Assembly: GCA_017403955.1 (NCBI GenBank)
Contig: JAFRDH010000006.1
Coordinates: 1-53,088, forward strand
Origin: Mogibacterium sp.
GTDB taxonomy: Bacteria > Bacillota > Clostridia > Peptostreptococcales > Anaerovoracaceae
Direction of reading: 5' to 3'
Length of the DNA stretch: 53,088 bases
The position numbers and the translations under genes were made by a program. Below are positions 1-7,897 of the stretch, one piece after another. The notes under the pieces are model-generated. The model did no database searches. It worked only from the letters and a program-made list of their open reading frames with translations, and was not told the DNA's origin. Position 1 is the first letter of the stretch; each line of letters opens with the position of its first letter.

Positions 1-140
1 ACTAACAAGTTTTGCTTGTTTGTCTCTATGTTGTACTAGATCTTATCTTCAGGAACTATATCTTGTTCCTTGTTTTTAAGACCTGTTCTGCACTATGAAG
101 TTTTCAATGTTCCGCTGTGCTTTTCAGCGACAGCTTCATT
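1..140 (-). other. rRNA-operon-like leader, reading off the left end
   Basis: Read on the minus strand, this follows two strong promoters and carries the TTGAAAACTT block that in Firmicutes is typical of the leader before 16S (and of the spacer before 23S). Small hairpins are visible (arms AACAAG/CTTGTT at 3-19 and GGAAC/GTTCC at 51-70), which would suit processing stems. The rRNA itself is not in the window, so the assignment is an inference. The whole 1-428 stretch has no gene; it holds this leader, two promoters and one terminator. Confidence 0.5.
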
Positions 141-169
141 AGTATACACAGCTTTTCGAATTTTGTCAA
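141..169 (-). promoter_or_regulatory. Strong sigma-A promoter P2 of the rrn-like leader
   Basis: TTGACA (complement 164-169) and TATACT (complement 141-146) are separated by exactly 17 nt, preceded by an A/T-rich tract resembling an UP element (about 170-200). Confidence 0.75.
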
Positions 170-285
170 TACTTTTTAAAAACTTTTTTAAAAAGTTTTT
201 TCAAATTCGTTTGCTGAGGTGCTAAATCTGAACGATCTTCCGACAGGCATTTGCCGTTGTTCGGATTTTCGGCTTAGGCCGTGAA

Positions 286-313
286 AAAACGGGCTTGATT
301 GATTCCCGCCCGC
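286..313 (-). terminator. Hairpin terminator between P1 and P2
   Basis: Arms CGGGC/GCCCG (290-294 and 308-312) are followed on the minus strand by six T. It lies downstream of the 429-1169 gene and also of P1, so it may end the gene's transcript or attenuate P1. Confidence 0.6.
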
Positions 314-330
314 TTTCTGAGCACTCGTTT

Positions 331-358
331 ATTCTACTCGAATTCTGAGTATTGTCAA
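331..358 (-). promoter_or_regulatory. Sigma-A promoter P1 of the rrn-like leader
   Basis: TTGACA (complement 353-358) and TAGAAT (complement 331-336) have a 16-nt spacer. The TATTGACAA context is the same as in P2, as expected for tandem rrn promoters. Confidence 0.6.
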
Positions 359-428
359 TACCTTTTTTCAGTTTTTTTCGAAATATTTCGCAAGCGACAA
401 TTAACTGGTCAATACGACCGGATTTACC

Positions 429-1169
429 CTATTCTGAGTCCTTTTCGAGGGCTTTTTCCTGCTCTCTTTCCTGTCTGCGCATAGCTGCACTACTCAGTAC
501 ATCCTGTTCAGCAGCCATATCTTCACGGATCTTCTGGATACGTCTCTGAGCGTTCTTCTGCTCTCTGATACCTTCCTTAGCCTTAGCAAGTGCCCTTTTC
601 TCTTCTTCAAGAGCATCCTTGAGCTTTTCTTCATTTCCTGTGATAAAGCTCGGCCTGTTATACTCGATTTCAAACGATTTGGTAAATCTTCTGAGCCCTA
701 TAATAATGAGAGAAATTCCGATGAGCAATGTGACCGGGAAATTGAACAGCGAGAGATTGAAGAACATATAAGCTCCGAAGCACAGCATGATGACGCTGAA
801 TGCTACGTTTATCCTTTCGCTCGCAGATATGTTCATAAAATCGATCTTCTGCGCGTTGAACGCAAGAACGCCTTCGACTGAAAGCCACATTGCGAAAAGC
901 ATTTGTGCTGTAGTATCACTCGTTACCTGAGCCGAAAGAACTACGATACCGAAAACCAGCATCAGCAATCCGTCCTTAGTAATACTGACTGCATTCTCTG
1001 TAACATCGAAATCAGCTCTGAAACCAATGAACATCTCCAGAAGCCCCATTACACAGAATACCAGTCCGATAATAAATGCCACGGTCAGAAAAGCGGCACT
1101 GCCGTTTGCAATGCAGAATATTCCGGAACCAATCATCGCAACACTTGCGATCAACATCAATGTTCTCAT
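429..1169 (-). CDS. DUF308/HdeD-like membrane protein with C-terminal coiled coil
   Basis: This 246-residue protein has about six hydrophobic segments in residues 1-165, organised as short paired helices as in the DUF308 (HdeD-like) family. Residues about 180-246 are highly charged (Glu, Lys, Arg, Ala) and predicted to form a cytoplasmic coiled coil. No catalytic motif is seen and the function is unknown. The ATG follows an AGGAGG box with a rather long 13-nt gap; a weaker AAGGA sits closer. It stands alone, between the iorB terminator and the rrn-like promoters. The family assignment rests on topology and general resemblance only. Confidence 0.7.
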   Translation of the reverse strand: MRTLMLIASVAMIGSGIFCIANGSAAFLTVAFIIGLVFCVMGLLEMFIGFRADFDVTENAVSITKDGLLMLVFGIVVLSAQVTSDTTAQMLFAMWLSVEGVLAFNAQKIDFMNISASERINVAFSVIMLCFGAYMFFNLSLFNFPVTLLIGISLIIIGLRRFTKSFEIEYNRPSFITGNEEKLKDALEEEKRALAKAKEGIREQKNAQRRIQKIREDMAAEQDVLSSAAMRRQEREQEKALEKDSE

Positions 1170-1243
1170 CTGTTTCCTTGGACCTCCTTGAAAATCTTTT
1201 TAATACTACCATGCATTCAGGATATATTCAAGCCGAAGAAAAA

Positions 1244-1272
1244 GCCGCCTTGCTGAGTGAAGGCAGCTTTTC
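1244..1272 (-). terminator. Terminator downstream of iorB
   Basis: A GC-rich hairpin (arms 1244-1251 and 1260-1267, one mismatch) is followed by a T-rich run on the minus strand, about 100 nt after the iorB stop. Confidence 0.6.
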
Positions 1273-1369
1273 TTCGATATGTTTTCTTCATTATATTATA
1301 TATAGAGGATTCTGTGATAAAGCAAAGAATCATCAGCTATATATAATTTTGGTAAAAATCACCTGAAAA

Positions 1370-1942
1370 TTACAGGTTGTATCCGGCATGGAAAGCCTTC
1401 TTGTTGAGTTCAACGAATTTAGCCTTTACGTTGGCTTCGATCTCAGCATCCCAGTCGATATCGTCCAGTCCCATAGCCTTTACAAGAGCTCCGAGAAGAA
1501 CAATGTTCATAGCCTTAGGATTTCCGAGTTCTGTAGCTACCTCAGCAGCCTTGAAGGAAAGAACATCTACCTTCTCCTTGAGGTGCTCGATGATTCCTTC
1601 CGGATATTCAGCCATTCCAAGATTAACAGGTACCGGCTGGATCTGGTGATCATTGATTACCATCTTGCCGCCGATCTTGAGGTGGTCGAGCCATCTGAGA
1701 GCTTCCATCTCTTCGAAAGCAACGATAACGTCAGCTGAGCCCTTACCTACGATAGGTGAATAAACTTTGTCGCCATATCTTACCTGTGTGGATACGGAGC
1801 CGCCTCTCTGAGACATTCCGTGAATCTCACTCATTTTGACATCGTAACCGGCCTTCATAAGACCGCTGGTCAGGATCTTACTTGCAAGGATCGTTCCCTG
1901 TCCGCCTACTCCAACCAGGAGAATATTCTTAACTTCACTCAT
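1370..1942 (-). CDS. iorB: Indolepyruvate:ferredoxin oxidoreductase, beta subunit
   Basis: The 190-residue protein is the gamma/beta-type subunit of a 2-oxoacid:ferredoxin oxidoreductase. It starts with the family motif GVGGQGTILASKIL and has the GMSQRGGSV motif near residue 45. With IorA it oxidatively decarboxylates aryl pyruvates such as indolepyruvate and phenylpyruvate to the acyl-CoA, reducing ferredoxin, during aromatic amino acid fermentation. The ATG overlaps the iorA stop (TAATG), and the Shine-Dalgarno lies inside iorA, so the two are translationally coupled. The length is normal for the family. Confidence 0.93.
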   Translation of the reverse strand: MSEVKNILLVGVGGQGTILASKILTSGLMKAGYDVKMSEIHGMSQRGGSVSTQVRYGDKVYSPIVGKGSADVIVAFEEMEALRWLDHLKIGGKMVINDHQIQPVPVNLGMAEYPEGIIEHLKEKVDVLSFKAAEVATELGNPKAMNIVLLGALVKAMGLDDIDWDAEIEANVKAKFVELNKKAFHAGYNL

Positions 1943-3729
1943 TACCTTGTCACCTCCTCAATAGCCTTGAATGGGCAAACCTGCTTGCAGACTGTGCAGC
2001 CGTTGCAGCTTGTGTAGTCGATAACTACCTTTTCCTTTGTGGAAATCAGTGCAGGGCATCCTGTCTTCACGCACATCTTGCAGTTTTTGCACTTGTCCTG
2101 ATCGATCACGCACTGTGTCTTGTGCAGTGTCGGGAACTCATCGAGATCCTGCTTGCTGAACTTCTTGAGCACGCACGGCCATCTTGTGATCAGTACAGTA
2201 GGCTCGTCCTTAGCCAGCAGTGTGTCGAGAGCTGCGTTGACCTCATCGAGGTGGTTAGGATTGACAGTGATAATGTTCTCTTCCTTGACTCCGATAGCTT
2301 TGCAAAGTGCAGGGATATCTACTTCAGGAGCTTCCTTGCCCATGAGTGTATAACCTGTACCAGGGTTCTGCTGATGTCCTGTCATACCTGTGATACGGTT
2401 GTCGAGGATGATCGACAGGTTGCTGCCGCTGTTGTAAACAGCGTCCATCAGTGAGTTGACGCCTGTGTGGAAGAATGTGGAGTCACCGATTACAGAAACG
2501 ACCTTGGTCTTCTTGCCGGCATCTCTGAGAGCAATGCTTGCGCCGTGTCCCTGTGAAATGGAAGCGCCCATGCAGATGCAGGAATGAAGTGCGTTCAGCG
2601 GAGCTGCCATACCGAGTGTGTAGCATCCGATATCTCCGGTGATCATGATTCCGTCCTTCTTCTCTCTCTTGGACAGGCAGTAGAACAGACCTCTGTGAGG
2701 GCAGCCTGCGCAAAGTGCAGGAGGTCTTACAACGGTCTTCATATCAGATGTGTAAGTTTCAGGCTCTACTCCGAGGAATGCCTTTCTTACGATATCTGTA
2801 TTGAGCTCATCGAATCTAGGAATTACATCCTTGCCTGTGCACTCGATGCCGAGCATCTTGACATGCTCTTCGATGTATGGATCCATCTCTTCAACAACAT
2901 AGACCTTATCGACCTTGCTGCAGAAGTCCTTGATCAGGCAAGTAGGCATCGGGAATGTCAGACCGAGCTTCAGATAGGAAGCATTGTCTCCAAATGTCTC
3001 TCTTGCATACTGATAGGAAACGCCGGATGTGATAACACCGATCTTAGTGTCGTGCATTTCGACTCTATTGAATTCGCAGTTGCAAGCATACTCTCTTGCT
3101 GCTTTGACTCTGTCTTCGAGTGTAGCTCTGAGAACCTTAGCATTCGCAGGAGCTGTAACGTACTTCTTGATCTTTGGTTCATAATCAGGAACATCAGCTT
3201 CTTCTCTCTCGCCGAGTTCTACTATGCCCTTGGAGTGGCAGACTCTTGTAGTTACGTGCATGAGAACAGGCATATCCATCTTCTCGGAAAGTGCAAAAGC
3301 CTTCTTCATGAAGTCATGTGCTTCCTGTGAGTCGGATGGCTCAAGCATAAGAAGTCTTGCTGCCTTAGCCTGGTTTCTGTTGTCCTGCTCATTCTGTGAA
3401 CTGTGCTGTCCCGGGTCATCAGCTACTACCATTACGAATCCGCCGGTTACGCCGGTGTATGCGAATGTGTAGATTGGGTCAGCAGCTACGTTCATACCAA
3501 CGTGCTTCATTGCGCAGAATGATCTTACACCGGCAATGGATGCTCCGATTGCTGCCTCTGTAGCAACCTTTTCATTAGGTGCCCACTCAGAGTAAACAGC
3601 ATCGCCATACTGTGGCATGTTCTCGAGGATCTCAGTGCTTGGTGTTCCCGGATATGCCGAAGCAAATCTTGCGCCGCCTTCATAAGCTCCGCGAGCGATC
3701 GCTTCGTTACCGGACATGATTACTTTCAT
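1942..3729 (-). CDS. iorA: Indolepyruvate:ferredoxin oxidoreductase, alpha subunit
   Basis: The 595-residue protein carries an N-terminal pyrimidine-binding domain, a thiamine-diphosphate domain (GDIGCYTLG near residue 375 and GDSTFFHTG near residue 425), and two C-terminal [4Fe-4S] clusters (CKNCKMC then CNGCTVC followed by a CP). This is the standard IorA layout; substrates are indolepyruvate and related aryl pyruvates, with ferredoxin as acceptor. It is cytoplasmic and partners IorB, encoded directly downstream with a one-base overlap. A good Shine-Dalgarno (GGGAGG) precedes the ATG. A consensus-like promoter lies about 140 nt upstream. Confidence 0.95.
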   Translation of the reverse strand: MKVIMSGNEAIARGAYEGGARFASAYPGTPSTEILENMPQYGDAVYSEWAPNEKVATEAAIGASIAGVRSFCAMKHVGMNVAADPIYTFAYTGVTGGFVMVVADDPGQHSSQNEQDNRNQAKAARLLMLEPSDSQEAHDFMKKAFALSEKMDMPVLMHVTTRVCHSKGIVELGEREEADVPDYEPKIKKYVTAPANAKVLRATLEDRVKAAREYACNCEFNRVEMHDTKIGVITSGVSYQYARETFGDNASYLKLGLTFPMPTCLIKDFCSKVDKVYVVEEMDPYIEEHVKMLGIECTGKDVIPRFDELNTDIVRKAFLGVEPETYTSDMKTVVRPPALCAGCPHRGLFYCLSKREKKDGIMITGDIGCYTLGMAAPLNALHSCICMGASISQGHGASIALRDAGKKTKVVSVIGDSTFFHTGVNSLMDAVYNSGSNLSIILDNRITGMTGHQQNPGTGYTLMGKEAPEVDIPALCKAIGVKEENIITVNPNHLDEVNAALDTLLAKDEPTVLITRWPCVLKKFSKQDLDEFPTLHKTQCVIDQDKCKNCKMCVKTGCPALISTKEKVVIDYTSCNGCTVCKQVCPFKAIEEVTR

Positions 3730-3874
3730 AAATCATTACCTCCCTTACAATACAATAATGTATAAATGCCCTAACGCCATCATGTTTCCGTCCATCACAG
3801 CGCAAAACAAAACGCCACTGGCATTCCTTGCGGCACCGCGTGTCCGGAAACTACATTATATTTATATTGACATA

Positions 3875-3903
3875 ATTATACTCCATTTCCCCACGCTATT
3901 CAA
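3875..3903 (-). promoter_or_regulatory. Probable iorAB promoter
   Basis: TTGAAT (complement 3898-3903) and TATAAT (complement 3875-3880) are spaced by 17 nt. It partly overlaps the end of the upstream pentapeptide gene region and would give a leader of about 140 nt. Confidence 0.55.
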
Positions 3904-3909
3904 ATGCGA

Positions 3910-4713
3910 CTATTTTGACTGATAATCGACGCATTGCTGCCTGTCGAGGAAAAAGTGGATCCCCGGAGATGAATCTTTCCATCTGTCTTCCTGGAAGCCG
4001 TTAGCAGGCTCGAGCCATTTGCCGACTTCGTAGTAAAAATCCGAGTCTACAGTTGACTGCGCCCATGTATAATTCTCTGTCTCATCGATGTTGGTTATCT
4101 TGAGGACTTTGACCTTGGACACTCTGCCTGTTTCCATCGTAGCCATGCAGCGTTTGGCATCTGCCGGCACAAGCATCATTACGACACGCAGGTCTGTGCA
4201 GCATTTCCATGCGATAAACGGACCTTCCTCAGGGCATCTCATTTTATACCACTTCGTGTCATCGTCTATGATCACTTTGTCCTGATTGATTGCGTCCTCA
4301 AGAACCGATGCGTAAATATTCGCTCCGGACAGGTCGATACCTGTCATGTCCTGGAATCTGAAGCTGCACCCCCTTGCCTTGCAGCGGCAAAGCTTCATTC
4401 CCCGAAGATCATTATTATAGAATGCAATGTGATCCATCTCAGAATCACTGAAGTCTGTTCCGCTGAGGTTGCATCCGTCGAAGGTGGTCCGTCTGAGATT
4501 AAGCTTTGTCATATCCCAGCCGGACAAATCAAGTCCTTTGAATCTGGTATGCATAAAATCCGGCAAAGAACTGCCCTTTGCGGCTGCACGTCTCTCTGCC
4601 AGCAGAGCATTCAGTTCCTCCTCTGACTCTATTACAGGTTTCTCGTTCTCCGGAATAGGAACATAAGATTCTGCATCCTTTATGAAATCCGTTTCTGACT
4701 GACTGAAATTCAT
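3910..4713 (-). CDS. Pentapeptide-repeat protein with C-terminal DUF7666-like domain
   Basis: The 267-residue soluble protein has a central run of pentapeptide repeats (about residues 60-135, pattern A(D/N)LxX, for example LDLSGWDM and GIDLSGANI) expected to form a right-handed quadrilateral beta helix. The C-terminal part (about 150-267), with FIAWK followed by a beta-rich stretch, resembles domains often attached to such repeats in Firmicutes (DUF7666/DUF5758 type). No enzyme motif is seen and the function is unknown. The start is fixed by AAAGGAG before the ATG. It is monocistronic with its own promoter. Confidence 0.75.
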   Translation of the reverse strand: MNFSQSETDFIKDAESYVPIPENEKPVIESEEELNALLAERRAAAKGSSLPDFMHTRFKGLDLSGWDMTKLNLRRTTFDGCNLSGTDFSDSEMDHIAFYNNDLRGMKLCRCKARGCSFRFQDMTGIDLSGANIYASVLEDAINQDKVIIDDDTKWYKMRCPEEGPFIAWKCCTDLRVVMMLVPADAKRCMATMETGRVSKVKVLKITNIDETENYTWAQSTVDSDFYYEVGKWLEPANGFQEDRWKDSSPGIHFFLDRQQCVDYQSK

Positions 4714-4752
4714 GATGGTCTCCTTTTTTATAATCTCTAGTTCTTCAAAAAA

Positions 4753-4782
4753 ATTATATCACTTTTGCATATCATTGAACAA
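4753..4782 (-). promoter_or_regulatory. Promoter of the pentapeptide-repeat gene
   Basis: TTGTTC (complement 4777-4782), an 18-nt spacer and an extended TGATATAAT -10 (TATAAT at complement 4753-4758), about 40 nt before the start codon. Confidence 0.6.
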
Positions 4783-4868
4783 TTCAAAGGCCCGGCATGG
4801 TAATTGTTTGTAGTTTTATGATTAATTACCGATAGCCATGGTGTATTTGTACTTTTTCACAAAATTTA

Positions 4869-4897
4869 TTGACATTGCATCTGTAACTTATTATTAT
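4869..4897 (+). promoter_or_regulatory. Promoter of the lysine riboswitch transcript
   Basis: TTGACA at 4869-4874, a 17-nt spacer and TATTAT at 4892-4897, placed about 30 nt before the riboswitch aptamer. Confidence 0.75.
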
Positions 4898-4920
4898 GGG
4901 AGAGTCAATTGAATAACACC

Positions 4921-5090
4921 TGACCCGATAGAGGTCGCGGAGATTATGAGTACGGAGCAGCTGCAGTGCGGGAACTGTTGCTTCTGAAAGGATGATCCGC
5001 CGAAGGATACACAGGATTCCCGTTCCCTGGTATTCTGGGACGCTGTAATAAGATGCGGCGTACTGTCACGTAAGTGGAGCGCTATCATGG
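4921..5090 (+). ncRNA. Lysine riboswitch (L box)
   Basis: The P1 arms GATAG (4927-4931) and CTATC (5082-5086) close a region with L-box hallmarks in order: AGAGGTCGCGG, ATTATGAGTA, CTGAAAGGATGATC, CCGCCGAAGG, CTGGTATTCTGGGACG and ACTGTCACGTAAGTGGAGCG. This five-helix aptamer binds lysine and normally represses the downstream gene when lysine is high. It precedes the NhaC-family gene directly, which argues that the gene takes part in lysine transport. Confidence 0.93.
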
Positions 5091-5112
5091 TATAAGGTTT
5101 GATGTTACCTCA

Positions 5113-5151
5113 TCCATGGCACGTTTCAAGCGTTATTCATGGATTTTTCTT
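5113..5151 (+). terminator. Expression-platform terminator of the L box
   Basis: Arms TCCATG (5113-5118) and CATGGA (5138-5143) enclose a second small stem and are followed by TTTTTCTTT. This is a weak hairpin, but in the right place to be the lysine-stabilised terminator, just before the Shine-Dalgarno of the transporter gene. Confidence 0.5.
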
Positions 5152-5172
5152 TATTATATGGAGGTAACTATT

Positions 5173-6738
5173 ATGGAATACACACCTGCACTTTACGCAA
5201 CAGCATGGGCTATACTCCCGCCGCTGATCGCTATCGTACTCGCCCTTATTACCAAGGAGGTTTACAGTTCACTGTTCCTCGGCGTGGTAGTCGGAGCGGT
5301 TCTGTACGCCGGAGCTGATTTTGACGGTATCGTAAATCACGTGCTGAAAGATGGTCTTATTGCGTCACTCAGCGATGGCTGGAATGTCGGGATCCTGATT
5401 TTCCTTGTAATACTCGGCATCATCGTTGCTCTGATGAATCTGTCAGGAGGGTCCAAAGCATTTGGCGGATGGGCTCTGAGGCATGTCAGATCCCGTGTAG
5501 CTGCTGAGATCGCTACAGTCATCCTCGGCATCGTCATCTTTGTCGACGACTACTTCAACTGCCTTACAGTCGGCAGCGTTATGAAGCCGGTCACAGACGA
5601 ATTCAAAGTTTCAAGAGCTAAGCTCGCTTACATCATCGACGCAACAGCTGCGCCGGTCTGCATCATTGCACCGGTATCATCATGGGCTGCTGCAGTATCG
5701 AGCTTTGCCGGTGAAGGCCAGAATGGTATCGCTCTTTTCGTAAGCTGCATACCATATAACTTCTACGCTCTCTTCACGATCGTAATGATGTTCTCCCTTA
5801 TCTTCATGAAGTTCGATTACGGTCCTATGGCAAAATTCGAACAGAACGCTGTCGAAAACGGAGATCTCTTCACTGTTGAAGACGAAAACGCATCCAACGT
5901 TGACGCAGCTGTAGCCGGCAGCAACAAGGGTATCGTTCTTGACCTCGTCTTCCCTGTAGTCGTACTCGTAATAAGCTGCGTGATCGGAATGATCTACACA
6001 GGCGGATTCTTCGAAGGAGCAGGATTTGTTACTGCATTCTCAGATTCCGATGCATCTGTCGGTCTTTCTATGGGCGCGCTCGTTGCACTGGTTCTCATTA
6101 TCGTTTATTACACATTCAGACGCACTATCAGCTTCACAGAGTGCATGAGCTGTATTCCTGAGGGCATGAAGGCAATGGCTTCACCTATTCTGGTTCTGAC
6201 ACTTGCATGGTCACTCAAAGCAATGACAGACAGCCTTGGTCTTGCGGATTTCGTAAGCGGCCTTGTTGAAGGAATGCACGGAGTCGGCCTGATTCCTGCA
6301 GGACTGTTCCTGATCGCATGTGTACTTGCATTTGCATCAGGCACTTCATGGGGTACATTCGGTATCCTGATCCCTCTCGGACTTGCGATCACTGAATCAC
6401 ATCCGGAACTCGCTACACCTATCATCGCAGCATGCATGGCAGGTGCTGTATACGGAGACCACTGCTCACCTATCTCAGATACAACGATCATGGCTTCCGC
6501 AGGCGCAAACTGCAACCATGTTTCTCACGTATCGACACAGCTTCCTTATGCTACAACAGTAGCAATCGTTGCAACTGTTTCATACGTTATCGCAGGATTC
6601 ACCGCAAGCCCGGTTCTCCCTCTGATCGTAGGACTCGTTCTGCTCTTCGCAGCACTCTTCTTCCTGAAGAGCAGATCCGGATCATACAAAATACCTGAAA
6701 GCGCAAATGTGAATCATACAGTCGTTGTAGAGGAATAA
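5173..6738 (+). CDS. lysW: NhaC-family transporter, probable lysine transporter LysW
   Basis: The 521-residue protein is a polytopic membrane protein (about 11-13 hydrophobic segments) of the NhaC Na+/H+ antiporter family, with the conserved segments FVDDYFNCLTVGSVMKPV (near residue 118) and GDHCSPISDTT (near residue 430). NhaC homologues behind L boxes are classed as LysW, predicted lysine transporters; here the riboswitch is seen directly, so lysine uptake or exchange coupled to Na+ is favoured over simple Na+/H+ antiport. I chose the ATG after TGGAGGTAACTATT; an in-frame ATG 99 nt upstream lies inside the riboswitch region and cannot be the start. The family is secure; the substrate is an inference. 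Confidence 0.85.
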   Translation: MEYTPALYATAWAILPPLIAIVLALITKEVYSSLFLGVVVGAVLYAGADFDGIVNHVLKDGLIASLSDGWNVGILIFLVILGIIVALMNLSGGSKAFGGWALRHVRSRVAAEIATVILGIVIFVDDYFNCLTVGSVMKPVTDEFKVSRAKLAYIIDATAAPVCIIAPVSSWAAAVSSFAGEGQNGIALFVSCIPYNFYALFTIVMMFSLIFMKFDYGPMAKFEQNAVENGDLFTVEDENASNVDAAVAGSNKGIVLDLVFPVVVLVISCVIGMIYTGGFFEGAGFVTAFSDSDASVGLSMGALVALVLIIVYYTFRRTISFTECMSCIPEGMKAMASPILVLTLAWSLKAMTDSLGLADFVSGLVEGMHGVGLIPAGLFLIACVLAFASGTSWGTFGILIPLGLAITESHPELATPIIAACMAGAVYGDHCSPISDTTIMASAGANCNHVSHVSTQLPYATTVAIVATVSYVIAGFTASPVLPLIVGLVLLFAALFFLKSRSGSYKIPESANVNHTVVVEE

Positions 6739-6785
6739 AATCTTTTGCTAACGGCCATGAAAGTAGTTTAATTTCACAGTATAAA

Positions 6786-6794
6786 TGGTATAAT
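6786..6794 (+). promoter_or_regulatory. Extended -10 promoter for the L,D-transpeptidase gene
   Basis: TGGTATAAT is an extended -10 element without a good -35. A GC-rich hairpin with arms AAGCGGG/CCCGCTT (6799-6822) follows it, which could end the lysW transcript or sit in the 5' leader. Confidence 0.4.
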
Positions 6795-6862
6795 CTGAAG
6801 CGGGTCTTTACGGGCCCGCTTATTGATTTATTTCATTACCTATCCGGACTAAGAGGTTTTCA

Positions 6863-7846
6863 TTGACAAATACCCGCAAATACATCGCAAAATCTATACT
6901 TATCATCACGGCAGCTCTTGTCTGCATTTTTTGTACTGCGTGCGATCCTGCGCTTCCTCTTAATCCCAAATACTCATACACCAGTTTTGAACTTGATATC
7001 GGTCAGCCGATCCCTGATCATATAGGAGAATATGTAGACCTCAAATCCATGTCTCCTGAGAGCGCCCAGTTCGTTGTAGACAACACGGAGATCCTTTACG
7101 ACGGAAAGCCTGTCAAGGGCAAGAAATTCAGCGATGCAGGCGAGCATACTCTTACGATCAAGTATAAAGGCCGTCAGTACCGCAAATACACTATTACGGT
7201 CACAGACAAAGAGCCTCCTGTAGTCACGGCATCCGGCAATTTCTACACATTCAAAGGCATCCCTCTTGATGAGTCAGAGTTTGATACCGTCTTCAAAGCA
7301 AGTGACAACAGTGGCAAGGTCAAGCTCAAAATAAAAAAGCCTGAAGTTGACTACGACAAAGTCGGCGAGTACAAGATCAAGGCAGTTGCGAAAGATCCCA
7401 GCGGCAATAAAGCCAAGGCTGAAGCGAAGATCATTGTTCAGGAGCATGAATACGGCGCTATAGGTACATATGTATTCGTCAGTATAGAGAAACAACATTT
7501 GACTTACTTCGTTGACGGCAAGCCTGTCCTTGACTGTCCTGTAGTAACAGGCAATACTTATGCCGGTCATAATACGCCGAGAGGAACTTACAGGATCCAG
7601 TATATGGCACGCAACCAGATGCTCAAGGGTCGCGAAGACAACGGCGACGAATACGAATCATTCGTAAGTTACTGGATGGCATTTATCGGCAACTCATACG
7701 GTCTGCACGATGCGACCTGGAGAGGATCATTCGGCGGTAACATATATCAGGGAGCCGGCTCTCACGGTTGTGTAAATATGCCGTACTCATCTGCTGCAGA
7801 GTTGTATGGGCTTGTCAGTCCGGGCACACTGGTGATGATTTATTAA
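6863..7846 (+). CDS. L,D-transpeptidase (YkuD) lipoprotein with Ig-like domains
   Basis: The 327-residue protein has an N-terminal signal with a lipobox-like CTAC at about residue 27, two Ig/bacterial-surface-type beta domains (about residues 35-190, ending VKAKAEAKIIVQ-like) and a C-terminal YkuD domain. The catalytic motif SHGCVNMP has Cys303, and His282 lies 21 residues earlier. Such enzymes make 3-3 cross-links in peptidoglycan or attach proteins to it, outside the membrane. The start is TTG, with AGAGG about 7 nt upstream. It is monocistronic and followed by a strong terminator. The lipobox is not perfect (Cys at -3), so the protein may be a membrane-anchored or secreted form instead. 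Confidence 0.85.
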   Translation: MTNTRKYIAKSILIITAALVCIFCTACDPALPLNPKYSYTSFELDIGQPIPDHIGEYVDLKSMSPESAQFVVDNTEILYDGKPVKGKKFSDAGEHTLTIKYKGRQYRKYTITVTDKEPPVVTASGNFYTFKGIPLDESEFDTVFKASDNSGKVKLKIKKPEVDYDKVGEYKIKAVAKDPSGNKAKAEAKIIVQEHEYGAIGTYVFVSIEKQHLTYFVDGKPVLDCPVVTGNTYAGHNTPRGTYRIQYMARNQMLKGREDNGDEYESFVSYWMAFIGNSYGLHDATWRGSFGGNIYQGAGSHGCVNMPYSSAAELYGLVSPGTLVMIY

Positions 7847-7860
7847 AAAGACAAGACAAA

Positions 7861-7889
7861 ACGTGAGACCGATCGGCCTCACGTTTTTT
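7861..7889. terminator. Bidirectional terminator between transpeptidase and PBP genes
   Basis: Arms ACGTGAG and CTCACGT flank a GC-rich loop, with six T on the plus side and an A-rich tract that supplies T on the minus side. It serves two convergent genes. Confidence 0.8.
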
Positions 7890-7897
7890 ATTCGTTA

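Noticed and set aside
1303-1325. Promoter-like TTGCTT/TATATA pair upstream of the DUF308-like gene
   Set aside because: It lies before the iorB terminator, so its transcript would end early; I could not support it as the gene's promoter.
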